From positions 1 through 64,000 of the forward strand of contig NZ_JHYI01000014.1 in NCBI RefSeq assembly GCF_000621445.1: a stretch of 64,000 nucleotides of DNA, written 5' to 3'. This document shows positions 9,510-19,305 of the stretch, one piece after another. Each line of letters starts with the position of its first letter. The stretch's first letter is position 1. The notes beneath the pieces are model-generated. The model saw only the letters and a program-made list of their open reading frames with translations, searched no databases and was not told where the DNA came from. This DNA is from Alkalihalobacillus bogoriensis ATCC BAA-922. Lineage in GTDB: Bacteria > Bacillota > Bacilli > Bacillales > Bacillaceae_F. A program made the position numbers and the translations under genes.

Positions 9510-9546
9510 AAAAGCACTGGGCAATTCATGGCCTCAGTGCTTTTTA
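9510..9546. terminator. Bidirectional terminator between convergent genes
   Basis: AAAAGCACTG and CAGTGCTTTTT arms lie between the convergent methyltransferase and PPOX genes, with A-run and T-run on opposite sides so it can serve both. Confidence 0.85.
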
Positions 9547-9552
9547 GTGTCG

Positions 9553-10149
9553 TTATTTTTTAAGTTCAACACCATTGAGCTTCAAATGTGCATGAAACAT
9601 TTCTGTACTAGAAGGTAATTCAGATTTATCACGCCATGAGTTACTATCCCAAACTTTAGAGGATTTAAGCGCTCTAGGGCAATGGATAAAGCACTCTTCA
9701 ACATCAACGCCGATACCTAGTTTTGGTGCCTGTGTTTGATCCCATATGTCATTCAACATCGTTTCATCTTTAATAATTGTGGCTTTTCCATTTATACGAA
9801 GAACTTCCTCCATACCAGGAATGACGAACAATAATCCGACATGAGGATTAGATAACATATTGTGAATCGAATCTAATCGTTTGTTTCCAGGGCGATCCGG
9901 AATGATGAGCTGTTTTTCATTTAGTATTTGAATTGAACTAGGAAAGTCTCCACGGGGTGAGACATCACATTTTCCGTCAGCACTACAAGTGGAGAGGAAG
10001 AGGAGTGGAGATAGTGATATGAACCTTTTGCAATTCTCGTCTAAGATGGAAACTGTTTTTTTGATAACGAGTTCGTGAGGAGTGCCAATTAACGCTGTAA
10101 GTTCTTCTTTTGTCCTCACAGCTGCTTGTGAAAAATCAAGTAGTTTCAT
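9553..10149 (-). CDS. Pyridoxamine 5'-phosphate oxidase family (FMN-binding) protein
   Basis: 198 aa split-barrel flavoprotein. Recognisable PPOX features are LFLSTCSADGKCDVSPRGD (strand and FMN-phosphate loop), IPDRPGNKRLDS (the GNxRxxS FMN motif) and NPHVGLLFVIPG. The form fits the DR2398/MSMEG_1061 subgroup of uncharacterised PPOX proteins rather than true PdxH, which has a different C-terminus. Probable cytoplasmic reductase or oxidase using FMN or F420-like cofactors; the substrate is unknown. ATG follows a GCGAGG ribosome site. It is monocistronic and convergent with the upstream methyltransferase gene. Confidence 0.82.
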   Translation of the reverse strand: MKLLDFSQAAVRTKEELTALIGTPHELVIKKTVSILDENCKRFISLSPLLFLSTCSADGKCDVSPRGDFPSSIQILNEKQLIIPDRPGNKRLDSIHNMLSNPHVGLLFVIPGMEEVLRINGKATIIKDETMLNDIWDQTQAPKLGIGVDVEECFIHCPRALKSSKVWDSNSWRDKSELPSSTEMFHAHLKLNGVELKK

Positions 10150-10409
10150 ATGTATAATCCTCGCTTTCTATTACATTTATTATAAGTTGTCCATCATTTG
10201 TTTTAATAAAGGAAACTTGTATTAAAGAAAAAACAAGTATTTAGGGGTGAACATTATTTCCTTTTTTTTATTAATTTACCACATTCATGTAAAAGTATGG
10301 TAGTGTAATAGTAAAGAATTTTTTTCTATCGTATTTTTACGATAAGTTGAATGGTCATTAATAAAATTATTTAACATACATAATATTTAAAAATCAAGGG
10401 GGGAAAAAA

Positions 10410-10952
10410 ATGGAACTAAATAAAATAAGAAATGAACTTTCTATAAAAGGAAAAAATGGGATTGGATTTTTATTAGCTGCTGTTGTGATTTGGTCCATCA
10501 TAACTATTATATTTTTTCAGCAATTAGAAATACAGCAGAAAAATATATTTATGTTATTTTCAACAGGATTAATGTTCCCGTTAGCGATTGCCATATCAAC
10601 GCTTATTAAAGCGGATTGGAAGATGAAAAATAACCCTTTTGGTAGCCTCGGTTCTTATTTGAATCTCGCTCAAATTATTTATTTTCCGATTCTTTTCTGG
10701 GCTATAATAAAAAGCCCAGACGATGCGATTATATTTTTTGCCATTATTACGGGTGCTCACTTTTTTCCTTACGGCTGGTTTTATAATGCTAGACCTTTTT
10801 ATATTATGGCACCTATTATGTCAGTTGTAATCATGTTTTTAGGGTTATATTTAAATGGAGAAAATTTATGGGTAATCCCATTGACATTGGTAATCCTTCT
10901 TGTAGTAGCAATCATTTGGCTTAGGTTTGATTATAAGAATAAATCAAATTAA
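10410..10952 (+). CDS. Integral membrane protein, DUF7010-like
   Basis: 180 aa with about six hydrophobic segments (for example IGFLLAAVVIWSIITIIFF, IYFPILFWAII, VVIMFLGLYL) and a short basic C-terminus (RFDYKNKSN). The central ITGAHFFPYGWFYNARPFY is characteristic of a Bacillus membrane family I believe is DUF7010; I cannot verify that here. No catalytic motif is visible. A strong AAGGGGGG ribosome site precedes the ATG. It is monocistronic with its own terminator. Function unknown. Confidence 0.65.
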   Translation: MELNKIRNELSIKGKNGIGFLLAAVVIWSIITIIFFQQLEIQQKNIFMLFSTGLMFPLAIAISTLIKADWKMKNNPFGSLGSYLNLAQIIYFPILFWAIIKSPDDAIIFFAIITGAHFFPYGWFYNARPFYIMAPIMSVVIMFLGLYLNGENLWVIPLTLVILLVVAIIWLRFDYKNKSN

Positions 10953-10971
10953 AAATAACGAGACTTTTTAC

Positions 10972-11000
10972 GGTGTTCATCATAGGATGGACACTTTTTT
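10972..11000 (+). terminator. Terminator of the DUF7010-like gene
   Basis: GTGTTCAT and ATGGACAC arms are followed by TTTTTT, about 20 bp after the stop codon. Confidence 0.8.
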
Positions 11001-11020
11001 AACATTTAATGAGGGAGTAT

Positions 11021-11120
11021 ATAAATTTTGGTGTAGCAGTTGTAAAGTTTTGAAAGCTTATTTTAGAAGGAAGCTATAAACAGTCGACTTATGTATAACA
11101 TTTCTCTAATAAATCCTTAG
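11021..11120 (+). repeat. Composite repeat, internally deleted A part
   Basis: Sequence including TGAAAGCTTATT (11051-11062) and AGTCGAC matches the start and end of the A part seen in full at 17025-17240, but the structured middle is missing. It forms the left end of an A-B-A arrangement (11021-11574). Confidence 0.6.
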
Positions 11121-11161
11121 ACTGAATTAGGGACTTGGAGTACTATGAGACAGTAAGAAAA

Positions 11162-11191
11162 GACCCAAGTGAATCATTCAACACTTGGGTC
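11162..11191. terminator. Perfect 10-bp hairpin inside the composite repeat region
   Basis: GACCCAAGTG and CACTTGGGTC arms with a 10-nt loop. It is present only in this copy of the repeat, not in the copy near 17.2 kb. It may act as a terminator, but the T-run is poor (GGGTTT). Confidence 0.4.
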
Positions 11192-11210
11192 GGGTTTAGG
11201 TTTATCGCAA

Positions 11211-11390
11211 GTAAGCGGCCATGAAAACTGTTATCTGTGAACATTGCTAGCGTTGGTGGACACAGGAGCCGTTAATCATCATATATCGCTAAGAATAGAG
11301 TTGCTTTTGCGTGAATAAGCGCTCCTGTGGCCGCTAAAAAACGGAAACCCGTATCATGTTCACAAATAACGGCTGCTGTGACCGCGAAAA
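11211..11390. repeat. Composite repeat, B part (tetrad of inverted motifs), copy 1
   Basis: Four related motifs: two forward (GCGGCCATGAAAACTGTTAT at 11215, GTGGACACAGGAGCCGTTAA at 11256) and two inverted (ending CTCCTGTGGCCGC at 11334 and GCTGTGACCGC at 11385). The outer pair shares GTTATnTGTGAACAT and the inner pair CACAGGAGC/GCTCCTGTG, so the region can fold into nested stems. It aligns with 17265-17430. No gene lies within it. Confidence 0.75.
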
Positions 11391-11414
11391 TGAGACAAAT
11401 GAGGGAGCATAATA

Positions 11415-11574
11415 ATTTTGATGTAGCAATGAAGCTTTGAAAGCTTATTCTAGAAGAGCGAAGGCTGCTCACCTGCGCGTTTCACCCCAAGAAGAGCACT
11501 TGGGGTTCACTGTTAAAAGCGGGCAGGGCTCCGCACTTCGCTTGAAAGAAAAAACGCTCCCGCGTTTTTCTTTA
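11415..11574. repeat. Composite repeat, A part, copy 1 (full), abutting the MCP gene end
   Basis: Highly similar to 17025-17180. It contains an outer stem AGCGAAG (11457)/CTTCGCT (11536-11542) and an inner hairpin CCCCAAG (11485)/CTTGGGG (11499-11505). It ends in AAAAACGC-TCCC-GCGTTTTT (11549-11570), a bidirectional terminator that also serves the minus-strand chemotaxis gene stopping at 11575. It reads through as a short open frame but is non-coding repeat DNA in my judgement. Confidence 0.75.
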
Positions 11575-13083
11575 TTATTTTGTTTTTTGTGTTAGTTCGG
11601 TTAAACTTCCAATCATACTTTCAAGGTCATTGAAGTTGCGACTAATTGCCGTTATTCTTTCTGTTTGTATGTCTAATGATGCAGTCATCTCTTCAATAGA
11701 AGCAGAAGATTGTTGTGTAATGCCTGATATATTTCCAATTTCTTGTCCAATTGAAAGGGATGTACCCTCCAAATCATGGAGCATTTTTTGAATATCACTA
11801 GCTTTATTTAATAAATCTGTCATATTTTTATTGATGAGTTCAAAATACACATTAGATGATTGTGCAGTTTCTTGTGTTGTTTCTACTGCTTTTTTTCCTT
11901 CACTGATTTGGGAGGAAACGGCTTGTGTTTGTTTCTGGATGTCTACTAATATATCTGCAATTTCATTGGCCGAACTACCAGCGTTTCCTGCTAGCTTTCT
12001 TACTTCTTCTGCTACTACGGCAAAGCTTTTACCTTGTTCTCCTGCTCTAGCAGCTTCTATTGCTGCATTTAATGCAAGAAGGTTCGTTTGCGTCGCAATC
12101 TCTTCAATCGCCCCAGAAATCCCGCGAATGCGTTCATTTTTACTTTCAAGTGATTTCATTAATTCATCGGTTTCTTTTTGAGTATGAGACACTTCTTCTA
12201 AGCTAGAAACTAAAGTTTTTACGATTTTATTCGCTTTTTCGGTGACATCAGATGTCGATGTTGATAATTGTTGTAATTCATTGGAATGACTAGATACTCC
12301 TGTAATAAAATCATTTGTTGTTGAAATTTTATCATTAATATCAACAATCGCTGTAGCTTGTAACTCAATGCCCTTTGAAATCTCATTATATCCTACAGAA
12401 ATTTCTTTTGAAATTGTCGTTGTTTCTTCTACATTTTGATTTAAATCCTTCCCAAATCTTTCGATTTGATGAACTGAACTTGTAATTTCTTGTAATAGTT
12501 TTTTTACTTTCATTTCATTTTTCTGCACGTCAGCTAGCATTCTTTTCCCCATTAGGGTTATACAATAACAAGCAATACCGATCATAGTGAGAACAATGTA
12601 GATTACAATATGGTCCATAATCAATATCTTTTCAAAATAAGGGTTAAATAATAGGTGAATCGTGTAGACGATGTAGGAGTAAAAGGTAGCCCAAATGATA
12701 ACGTTAGAGTTTAAGTACAAAAGCGATATTATAATATACAACGGGATCGCAGCCCAAATCTCATATGAAGGGATAAACCACACAAAAACAAAAATAATAA
12801 AAAAGGAAAGTGCAGATAATAGATATTTACCAGAAGTTAACTTGTGAAATTTTTTGTATGTGAAATAAAGCATCCCAATTAATACTGGGACGACAGCACA
12901 AACAAATAGAAAAGTACTAAACGGTACCATTTTAAAAATACTCAAGACTAGAACAATTGGAATACACGAACTAAGTAGTCCTGGAACCGCGAAAGAAAGT
13001 ATTTTTGAGCTGAAGCGTTCATATTCTGTTGCGATTTTTGATATTCCTATTTCTTTGGTTTCTGTTTCAATCTCAGTTGGCAT
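11575..13083 (-). CDS. Methyl-accepting chemotaxis protein without an extracellular sensor domain
   Basis: 502 aa. Residues about 25-185 hold six closely spaced membrane helices (for example [37 protein letters not shown]) with no large extracellular loop. The rest is a cytoplasmic coiled-coil signalling domain with the conserved hairpin tip ([20 protein letters not shown], then [12 protein letters not shown]). Such transducers couple CheA/CheW to signals sensed in or near the membrane. ATG follows AGGAGG. It is monocistronic; its 3' end lies in a repeat-derived terminator. A paralogue with the same architecture is at 40750. Confidence 0.92.
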   Translation of the reverse strand: MPTEIETETKEIGISKIATEYERFSSKILSFAVPGLLSSCIPIVLVLSIFKMVPFSTFLFVCAVVPVLIGMLYFTYKKFHKLTSGKYLLSALSFFIIFVFVWFIPSYEIWAAIPLYIIISLLYLNSNVIIWATFYSYIVYTIHLLFNPYFEKILIMDHIVIYIVLTMIGIACYCITLMGKRMLADVQKNEMKVKKLLQEITSSVHQIERFGKDLNQNVEETTTISKEISVGYNEISKGIELQATAIVDINDKISTTNDFITGVSSHSNELQQLSTSTSDVTEKANKIVKTLVSSLEEVSHTQKETDELMKSLESKNERIRGISGAIEEIATQTNLLALNAAIEAARAGEQGKSFAVVAEEVRKLAGNAGSSANEIADILVDIQKQTQAVSSQISEGKKAVETTQETAQSSNVYFELINKNMTDLLNKASDIQKMLHDLEGTSLSIGQEIGNISGITQQSSASIEEMTASLDIQTERITAISRNFNDLESMIGSLTELTQKTK

Positions 13084-13212
13084 ATCATTTCCTCCTAAAC
13101 ATAGATAAAAACATTATAGTCCTATAGTCCTATATTATCAATGGTAAATTATTCAGTTACTCAAAAACGTTTTCTAATCTATTCAACTTTCCATAAAACA
13201 TTCTAAAAAAAC

Positions 13213-13239
13213 TTTGTACATCCAATAGACAAACTAAGT
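13213..13239 (+). promoter_or_regulatory. XylR operator and promoter of xylA
   Basis: TTTGTACATCCAATAGACAAACTAAGT matches three other boxes in the island (shared core TAGAYAAACTAAGT). A TATAAT -10 hexamer lies 10 bp after the AAACTAAG end (13249-13254), the same spacing as in the xynA promoter. Confidence 0.75.
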
Positions 13240-13261
13240 GAGTGGTGATATAATCAATACA

Positions 13262-13275
13262 TGAAAACGGTTTCT
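13262..13275 (+). promoter_or_regulatory. cre site (CcpA) of xylA
   Basis: TGAAAACGGTTTCT fits the CcpA catabolite-responsive element (TGWAANCGNTNWCA, one or two mismatches) and lies just downstream of the -10 box. Confidence 0.65.
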
Positions 13276-13305
13276 ACCATACATTATGAACTGGGGGATT
13301 GAACA

Positions 13306-14631
13306 ATGAGTTATTTTAATAATGTTAATCAAATTAAGTTTGAAGGTTCTAGCTCGACAAACCCATTTGCGTTTAAATATTACAATCCAGAAGAAAAAAT
13401 AAATGGGCAATCAATGGAGGAGTTTCTTCGTTTTGCTGTTTCATATTGGCACACGTTTACAGGCGAAGGAAATGATCCATTTGGTGCAGGTACTGCAGTA
13501 CGTCCATACAATCACTTGTCAGGAATGGATTTAGCGAAAGCTCGTGTTGAAGCATCATTCGAATTTTTTGAAAAATTAAATGTTCCATATTTCTGTTTCC
13601 ATGATATCGATGTAGCTCCTGAAGCAGAATCACTAAGTGAAACATTAAATAACATTGATGTTATTGTTGCAATGATTAAAGAATACATGAAAACAAGCAA
13701 AGTGAAATTATTATGGAACACGGCGAATATGTTTACACATCCTCGTTGGATGCATGGGGCAGCAACTGCACCAAACGCAGACGTATTTGCATATGCAGCA
13801 GCAAAAGTGAAAAAAGGGTTAGAAGTAGGAAAAGAACTAGGCTCAGAGAACTATGTATTCTGGGGTGGTCGTGAAGGATATGAAACTCTTTTAAATACGG
13901 ATATGGGTTTAGAGTTAGATAACCTTGCTCGTTTCTTCCATATGGCAAAAGACTATGCAAAAGAAATTGGTTTTGATGCACAATTTTTAATTGAACCAAA
14001 ACCAAAAGAGCCAACAAAACATCAATATGACTTTGATGTAGCAACTGGACTAGCCTTTTTACAAAAATATGATTTACAAGATGTCTTCAAGTTCAACATT
14101 GAAGCCAACCATGCTACACTAGCTGGACACACATTTGAGCACGAACTTCGTACAGCACGTATCAATGGTATGTTAGGATCAGTGGATGCTAACCAAGGAG
14201 ACACACTACTTGGATGGGATACAGATGAATTCCCAACTGACCTTTATTCTACGACACTTGCAATGTATGAAATTATTAAAAACGATGGTTTAGGTACAGG
14301 TGGCTTAAACTTTGATGCGAAAGTAAGACGTGGTTCATTCGATACAGATGATTTATTCCACGCACATATTGCTGGTATGGATGCATTTGCTATTGGAACA
14401 AAAGTAGCACAACGTTTAATTGAAGATAAAGTATTAGAGGACTTCATTGCGGACCGATATAGCAGTTATACATCAGGAATTGGTCTTGATATTGTGGAAG
14501 GAAAAACAGACTTCCACAAACTAGAGAAACATGCCCTAAGCTTAACTGAAGTTACAAATAAATCTGGTAGACAAGAGCTTCTAAAAGCAACAATTAACAA
14601 GTACCTTTTAGAAACTTTTGCAGGAAAATAG
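13306..14631 (+). CDS. xylA: Xylose isomerase
   Basis: 441 aa, full length for the class II (Firmicutes/E. coli) enzyme. It converts D-xylose to D-xylulose in the cytoplasm with two divalent metals. Visible motifs are [11 protein letters not shown] (active-site His about residue 99 and Asp 102), [30 protein letters not shown] and [12 protein letters not shown], which supply the metal ligands. ATG follows GGGGGAT. It begins the xylose part of the island, has its own XylR box, -10 and cre site, and ends at a strong terminator before tkt, so the two genes are separately transcribed. Confidence 0.98.
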   Translation: MSYFNNVNQIKFEGSSSTNPFAFKYYNPEEKINGQSMEEFLRFAVSYWHTFTGEGNDPFGAGTAVRPYNHLSGMDLAKARVEASFEFFEKLNVPYFCFHDIDVAPEAESLSETLNNIDVIVAMIKEYMKTSKVKLLWNTANMFTHPRWMHGAATAPNADVFAYAAAKVKKGLEVGKELGSENYVFWGGREGYETLLNTDMGLELDNLARFFHMAKDYAKEIGFDAQFLIEPKPKEPTKHQYDFDVATGLAFLQKYDLQDVFKFNIEANHATLAGHTFEHELRTARINGMLGSVDANQGDTLLGWDTDEFPTDLYSTTLAMYEIIKNDGLGTGGLNFDAKVRRGSFDTDDLFHAHIAGMDAFAIGTKVAQRLIEDKVLEDFIADRYSSYTSGIGLDIVEGKTDFHKLEKHALSLTEVTNKSGRQELLKATINKYLLETFAGK

Positions 14632-14639
14632 TTCACTCG

Positions 14640-14678
14640 AAAAAGCACTGAATTCGCAATCGTCTTCAGTGCTTTTTT
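14640..14678. terminator. xylA terminator
   Basis: AAAAAGCACTGAA and TTCAGTGCTTTTTT arms form a 13-bp stem with a T-run, 8 bp after the xylA stop codon. Confidence 0.9.
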
Positions 14679-14736
14679 CCAAGGTAAATTTATACGTATA
14701 AATCATACATAGAAATTATTAAAGGAGTGGTTTTTT

Positions 14737-16743
14737 ATGTCAACGACACAAGCAGTAAACAAACAGTTAGCGATTAATACGATTCGAACACTATCAATTG
14801 ATAGTATTGAAAAAGCGAATTCAGGTCACCCAGGACTTCCAATGGGAGCGGCACCAATGGCATTTTCTCTTTATGCGGAACAAATGAAACATAACCCAGC
14901 AAATCCAAACTGGTTTAACCGTGACCGTTTTGTTTTATCGGCGGGACACGGATCAATGCTACTTTATAGCATTCTTCATTTATCAGGGTATGATGTGACA
15001 CTTGATGACCTGAAACAGTTCCGTCAATGGGGCAGCAATACACCAGGTCACCCAGAATTTGGTCATACTCCAGGTGTAGATGCTACGACAGGACCACTTG
15101 GACAAGGGTTTGCGATGGCTGTCGGGATGGCTATGACTGAACGACACTTAGCAGCGACATTTAATCGTGAAAATTATCCGGTAGTGGACCATTTTACATA
15201 TAGTATTTGTGGCGACGGGGACTTAATGGAAGGAGTTTCGGCTGAAGCAGCTTCTCTTGCAGGTCACTTACAGCTCGGTCGATTAATTGTACTTTATGAT
15301 TCAAATGATATTTCCCTTGATGGCGACTTACATCTTTCATTTTCAGAAAGTGTAGAAGAGCGATTTAAAGCGTATGGTTGGCATTATATTCGTGTAGAAG
15401 CTGGAAATGATCTTGAGGAAATAAATAAAGCGATTGAGCTTGCAAAAAACGATGAGCGCCCGACTTTAATCGAAGTGAAAACGACGATTGGGTATGGCTC
15501 ACCGAACAAAAGTGGGAAATCTGCTTCACACGGTGCACCACTTGGAGCCGATGAAATTAAGCTAACGAAAGAAACATATGGATGGGAGTATGAAGATTTT
15601 CATGTTCCAACAGAGGTGAAAGAGCTGTTTAACGAAGTGAAGGAAACTGGAGGAAAGCTAGAAGAACAATGGAACGAACTGTTGGCAGCATACAAAACTG
15701 AGTTTCCTGAACTGGGCGTTCAACTACAGAAGGCAATAAGCGGAGAATTGCCAGTAGGTTGGGATGCAAATCTTCCAAACTATGAAAAGGGTATCGACAA
15801 AGTGGCGACTCGTTCTGCTGGAGGAGATGCTCTTAATGCATTTGCCAAAAACATTCCAACACTTTTTGGAGGATCAGCCGATTTAGCTTCATCTAATAAA
15901 ACATTGCTAAAGAGCGAAGCGAATTTTAGTCGATTCGATTATTCTGGTCGAAACGTTTGGTTTGGTGTTCGAGAATTTGCGATGGGTGCAATGGTCAATG
16001 GAATGGCTTTACACGGTGGTGTTAAACCATTTGGTGCAACATTTTTTGTCTTTTCCGATTATTTACGTCCGGCCGTTCGATTATCGGCTTTAATGAAATT
16101 ACCAGTAACTTTTGTGTTTACACATGATAGTGTGGCAGTCGGTGAAGACGGTCCAACTCATGAACCAGTAGAACAGCTTGCATCATTTCGAGCTATGCCT
16201 GGATTAAATGTCATTCGTCCAGCCGATGGTAATGAAACAGTGGCAGCATGGAAAGTGGCGGTCGAGAGTTCTGACCGACCAACATTACTTGTATTAAGTC
16301 GTCAAGATTTAATGACGAATTCAGCATCCGTTGATGTAGCATATGAAGGTGTTAACCAAGGAGCATATGTCATTTCAGAAGCAACAGGTCAACTAGAAGG
16401 TATTTTATTGGCGTCAGGTTCAGAAGTTCAATTAGCGGTCGAAGCACAGGCGGCATTAGCGAAAGAAGGAATTCATGTTTCTGTAGTAAGTATGCCGAGC
16501 TGGGAGCGTTTTGAACAACAATCACTAGAATATAAGCAAAGTGTGATTCCTCCACAAGTCAAAGCTCGTATAGCATTAGAAATGGGCTCATCTCTTGGCT
16601 GGGAGAAATATGTAGGTGATCATGGGGATATGATTACGATCGATACGTTCGGTGCATCAGCGCCTGCAAGCAAAATTTTACGCGAGTACGGTTTCACTGT
16701 TGATAATGTTGTGTCGAAAATGAAACAGTTGTTAGGGAAGTAA
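14737..16743 (+). CDS. tkt: Transketolase
   Basis: 668 aa, the normal length. A thiamine-diphosphate enzyme of the non-oxidative pentose phosphate pathway moving two-carbon units between sugar phosphates. Evidence: [19 protein letters not shown], the TPP motif starting [11 protein letters not shown] and continuing to [11 protein letters not shown], the pyrimidine-domain [14 protein letters not shown] with the catalytic Glu, and [22 protein letters not shown] follows AAAGGAG. Sitting between xylA and xynA it probably supplies pentose phosphate capacity during growth on xylan; many Bacillus carry a second housekeeping copy elsewhere. No XylR box is obvious in its short leader. Confidence 0.96.
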   Translation: MSTTQAVNKQLAINTIRTLSIDSIEKANSGHPGLPMGAAPMAFSLYAEQMKHNPANPNWFNRDRFVLSAGHGSMLLYSILHLSGYDVTLDDLKQFRQWGSNTPGHPEFGHTPGVDATTGPLGQGFAMAVGMAMTERHLAATFNRENYPVVDHFTYSICGDGDLMEGVSAEAASLAGHLQLGRLIVLYDSNDISLDGDLHLSFSESVEERFKAYGWHYIRVEAGNDLEEINKAIELAKNDERPTLIEVKTTIGYGSPNKSGKSASHGAPLGADEIKLTKETYGWEYEDFHVPTEVKELFNEVKETGGKLEEQWNELLAAYKTEFPELGVQLQKAISGELPVGWDANLPNYEKGIDKVATRSAGGDALNAFAKNIPTLFGGSADLASSNKTLLKSEANFSRFDYSGRNVWFGVREFAMGAMVNGMALHGGVKPFGATFFVFSDYLRPAVRLSALMKLPVTFVFTHDSVAVGEDGPTHEPVEQLASFRAMPGLNVIRPADGNETVAAWKVAVESSDRPTLLVLSRQDLMTNSASVDVAYEGVNQGAYVISEATGQLEGILLASGSEVQLAVEAQAALAKEGIHVSVVSMPSWERFEQQSLEYKQSVIPPQVKARIALEMGSSLGWEKYVGDHGDMITIDTFGASAPASKILREYGFTVDNVVSKMKQLLGK

Positions 16744-16765
16744 GATGTTTGAATGACTTAATCTA

Positions 16766-16945
16766 ACGGACATCTATTCCGCTATATTAATAAAAATTTG
16801 ATTTTTTAAATGCTAAAGGACATTTGTTCCGTTACATTGAAAAATAACATGGTTTTCTTGCTCTTTTTACTCAAATAGCGGAACGTATGTCCGTAAGAAC
16901 TGAGAAAAGGCGTCTATTTCGTAAAATAGCGGAATGGATGTCCGT
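16766..16945. repeat. Tetrad repeat element, family 1, copy 1
   Basis: Forward motifs ACGGACATCTATTCCGCTAT (16766-16785) and AAGGACATTTGTTCCGTTAC (16816-16835); inverted motifs ATAGCGGAACGTATGTCCGT (16875-16894) and ATAGCGGAATGGATGTCCGT (16926-16945). Start-to-start spacing is 50 and 51 bp, with a 39-bp centre. It lies downstream of tkt and ahead of its terminator, so it is transcribed as the 3' UTR. Confidence 0.85.
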
Positions 16946-16970
16946 AACGAAGGAGCACATGGCATAATCG

Positions 16971-17000
16971 ACACCCTCTCTAGAAGAGGGTGTTTTTTTT
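16971..17000 (+). terminator. tkt terminator
   Basis: ACACCCTCT-CTAG-AAGAGGGTGT followed by TTTTTTT, located beyond the tetrad repeat, about 230 bp after the tkt stop. Confidence 0.9.
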
Positions 17001-17024
17001 AAAAAGGTAAGAAAGTATAGAAGT

Positions 17025-17240
17025 TTGGGTCTAGCAGTGAGGTTTTGAAAGCTTATTCAAGAAGAGCGAAGGCTGCGCACCTGCGCGTTTCACCCCAAGA
17101 AGAACACTTGGGGTTCACTTTCAAAAGCGGGCAGGGCTCCGCACTTCGCTTAAAAAGAAAAGAAGCTCCCGTGTTTTTCTTATGCTTAGCATATAAAATA
17201 GTCGACCTGTGGATAACATTGCGCTTATGTATTCTTAGAA
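17025..17240. repeat. Composite repeat, A part, copy 2
   Basis: Near-identical to 11415-11570 over about 140 bp. Outer stem AGCGAAG (17065)/CTTCGCT (17144-17150), inner hairpin CCCCAAG (17093)/CTTGGGG (17107-17113). Its terminal hairpin has decayed (GAAGCTCCCGTGTTTTTC). It continues to ATAGTCGACCTGTGGATAAC, which also ends the deleted A part at 11.1 kb. A 67-codon open frame crosses it but I regard that as chance. Confidence 0.75.
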
Positions 17241-17264
17241 TGAGTTAGTGGTGTTGATTATCGT

Positions 17265-17430
17265 AATTAAGCGGCCATGAAATCCGTTATCTGTGAACAT
17301 CGCTAGTGTTTTGGAATGTTGGTGGACGCTGGAGCAGTTAATCATAATATATCGCGAGGAATAGAGATGCTTTTTTGTTGATAAGCGCTCCTGTGGTCGC
17401 TAAAAAACGGCTGCTCTGACCGCGAAAATG
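17265..17430. repeat. Composite repeat, B part (tetrad), copy 2
   Basis: Motifs at 17271 (GCGGCCATGAAATCCGTTAT), 17322 (GTGGACGCTGGAGCAGTTAA), 17378-17400 (inverted) and 17404-17423 (inverted, truncated). Forward motifs are 51 bp apart, against 41 in copy 1. A 28-bp segment present in copy 1 between two ACGG tetranucleotides is missing here, leaving a single ACGG, as expected for a microhomology deletion. Confidence 0.75.
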
Positions 17431-17595
17431 ATTTGACACACTTTCTACACGATGTAGCCACTAGTAATCATTTCATAGGACAATGATCTCACTTTTTTTA
17501 AAAGACTTTACTAGGACTTTAGACAAATGACTAGGAAAACCTTTTCCAGTTGTTGGTTCTATATAATTAATACCTAGTATTCATTTTCAGAAAAG

Positions 17596-17650
17596 TTTGT
17601 TTGTTTACTAGATAAACTAAGTTAAGGTTGTTATAATGAAAGCGAATTCA
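17596..17650 (+). promoter_or_regulatory. xynA promoter: XylR box, -10 and cre site
   Basis: XylR box TTTGTTTGTTTAC-TAGATAAACTAAGT at 17596-17622; TATAAT at 17632-17637, 10 bp after AAACTAAG; cre TGAAAGCGAATTCA at 17637-17650 overlapping the end of the -10. The order box, -10, cre is the same as at xylA. The leader to the start codon is about 125 nt. Confidence 0.75.
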
Positions 17651-17738
17651 AATCTAGCTTACTTACATATGAAAGCCTTTACACCAAGAAGCTAGAACAT
17701 AACCCATTGGAAAGGAGGTTTGTCAGATATTCTCGTAG

Positions 17739-18992
<1,254 letters not shown>

Positions 18993-18997
18993 TAGAA

Positions 18998-19029
18998 GAA
19001 GCTTCGCTCATATGAGCGAAGCTCTTTTT
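18998..19029 (+). terminator. xynA terminator
   Basis: GCTTCGCTCATATGAGCGAAGC, a perfect palindromic stem, followed by TCTTTTT, directly after the xynA stop. Confidence 0.9.
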
Positions 19030-19053
19030 GATTGTGCACCAGCGTTTACCCTA

Positions 19054-19234
19054 ACGGACATGTATTCGGCTAGTTATTGATAAAAGAGGAGTTTTCTATT
19101 TTTATCGGACATGTATTCCGTTATGTCACCATAACAGCGACAAAACCAGCTTGTTTTTCTAATTTAACGGAACAGACGTCCGATAGCATTCACAAATCAG
19201 AGTGTTTCATTAAAGTAGCGGAACAGATGTCGGT
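19054..19234. repeat. Tetrad repeat element, family 1, copy 2
   Basis: Forward motifs ACGGACATGTATTCGGCTAG (19054) and TCGGACATGTATTCCGTTAT (19105-19124); inverted motifs TTAACGGAACAGACGTCCGA (19164) and GTAGCGGAACAGATGTCGGT (19215-19234). Spacing is 51 and 51 bp with a 39-bp centre. It lies between the terminators of the convergent genes xynA and xynB, so it is probably little transcribed. Confidence 0.85.
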
Positions 19235-19254
19235 AAGAAAACGCCTTGTTTCAT

Positions 19255-19292
19255 TAAAAAAGGCTGTCGAGACATTTCAATCTCGACAGCCT
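19255..19292 (-). terminator. xynB terminator
   Basis: On the minus strand AGGCTGTCGAGA and TCTCGACAGCCT arms (12 bp) are followed by a T-run. It lies 14 bp after the xynB stop. Confidence 0.9.
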
Positions 19293-19305
19293 ACAAATTC
19301 TGGCT

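Noticed and set aside
16766-16945. Tetrad elements as a CRISPR array
   Set aside because: Only four motif copies, half of them inverted, with no unique spacers of constant length in one direction and no cas genes.
17045-17248. A 67-codon open frame across the A repeat (and a similar frame near 11272-11472 on the minus strand)
   Set aside because: It lies wholly within structured repeat DNA, has no ribosome site, and the reading frame is not preserved in the other copy.
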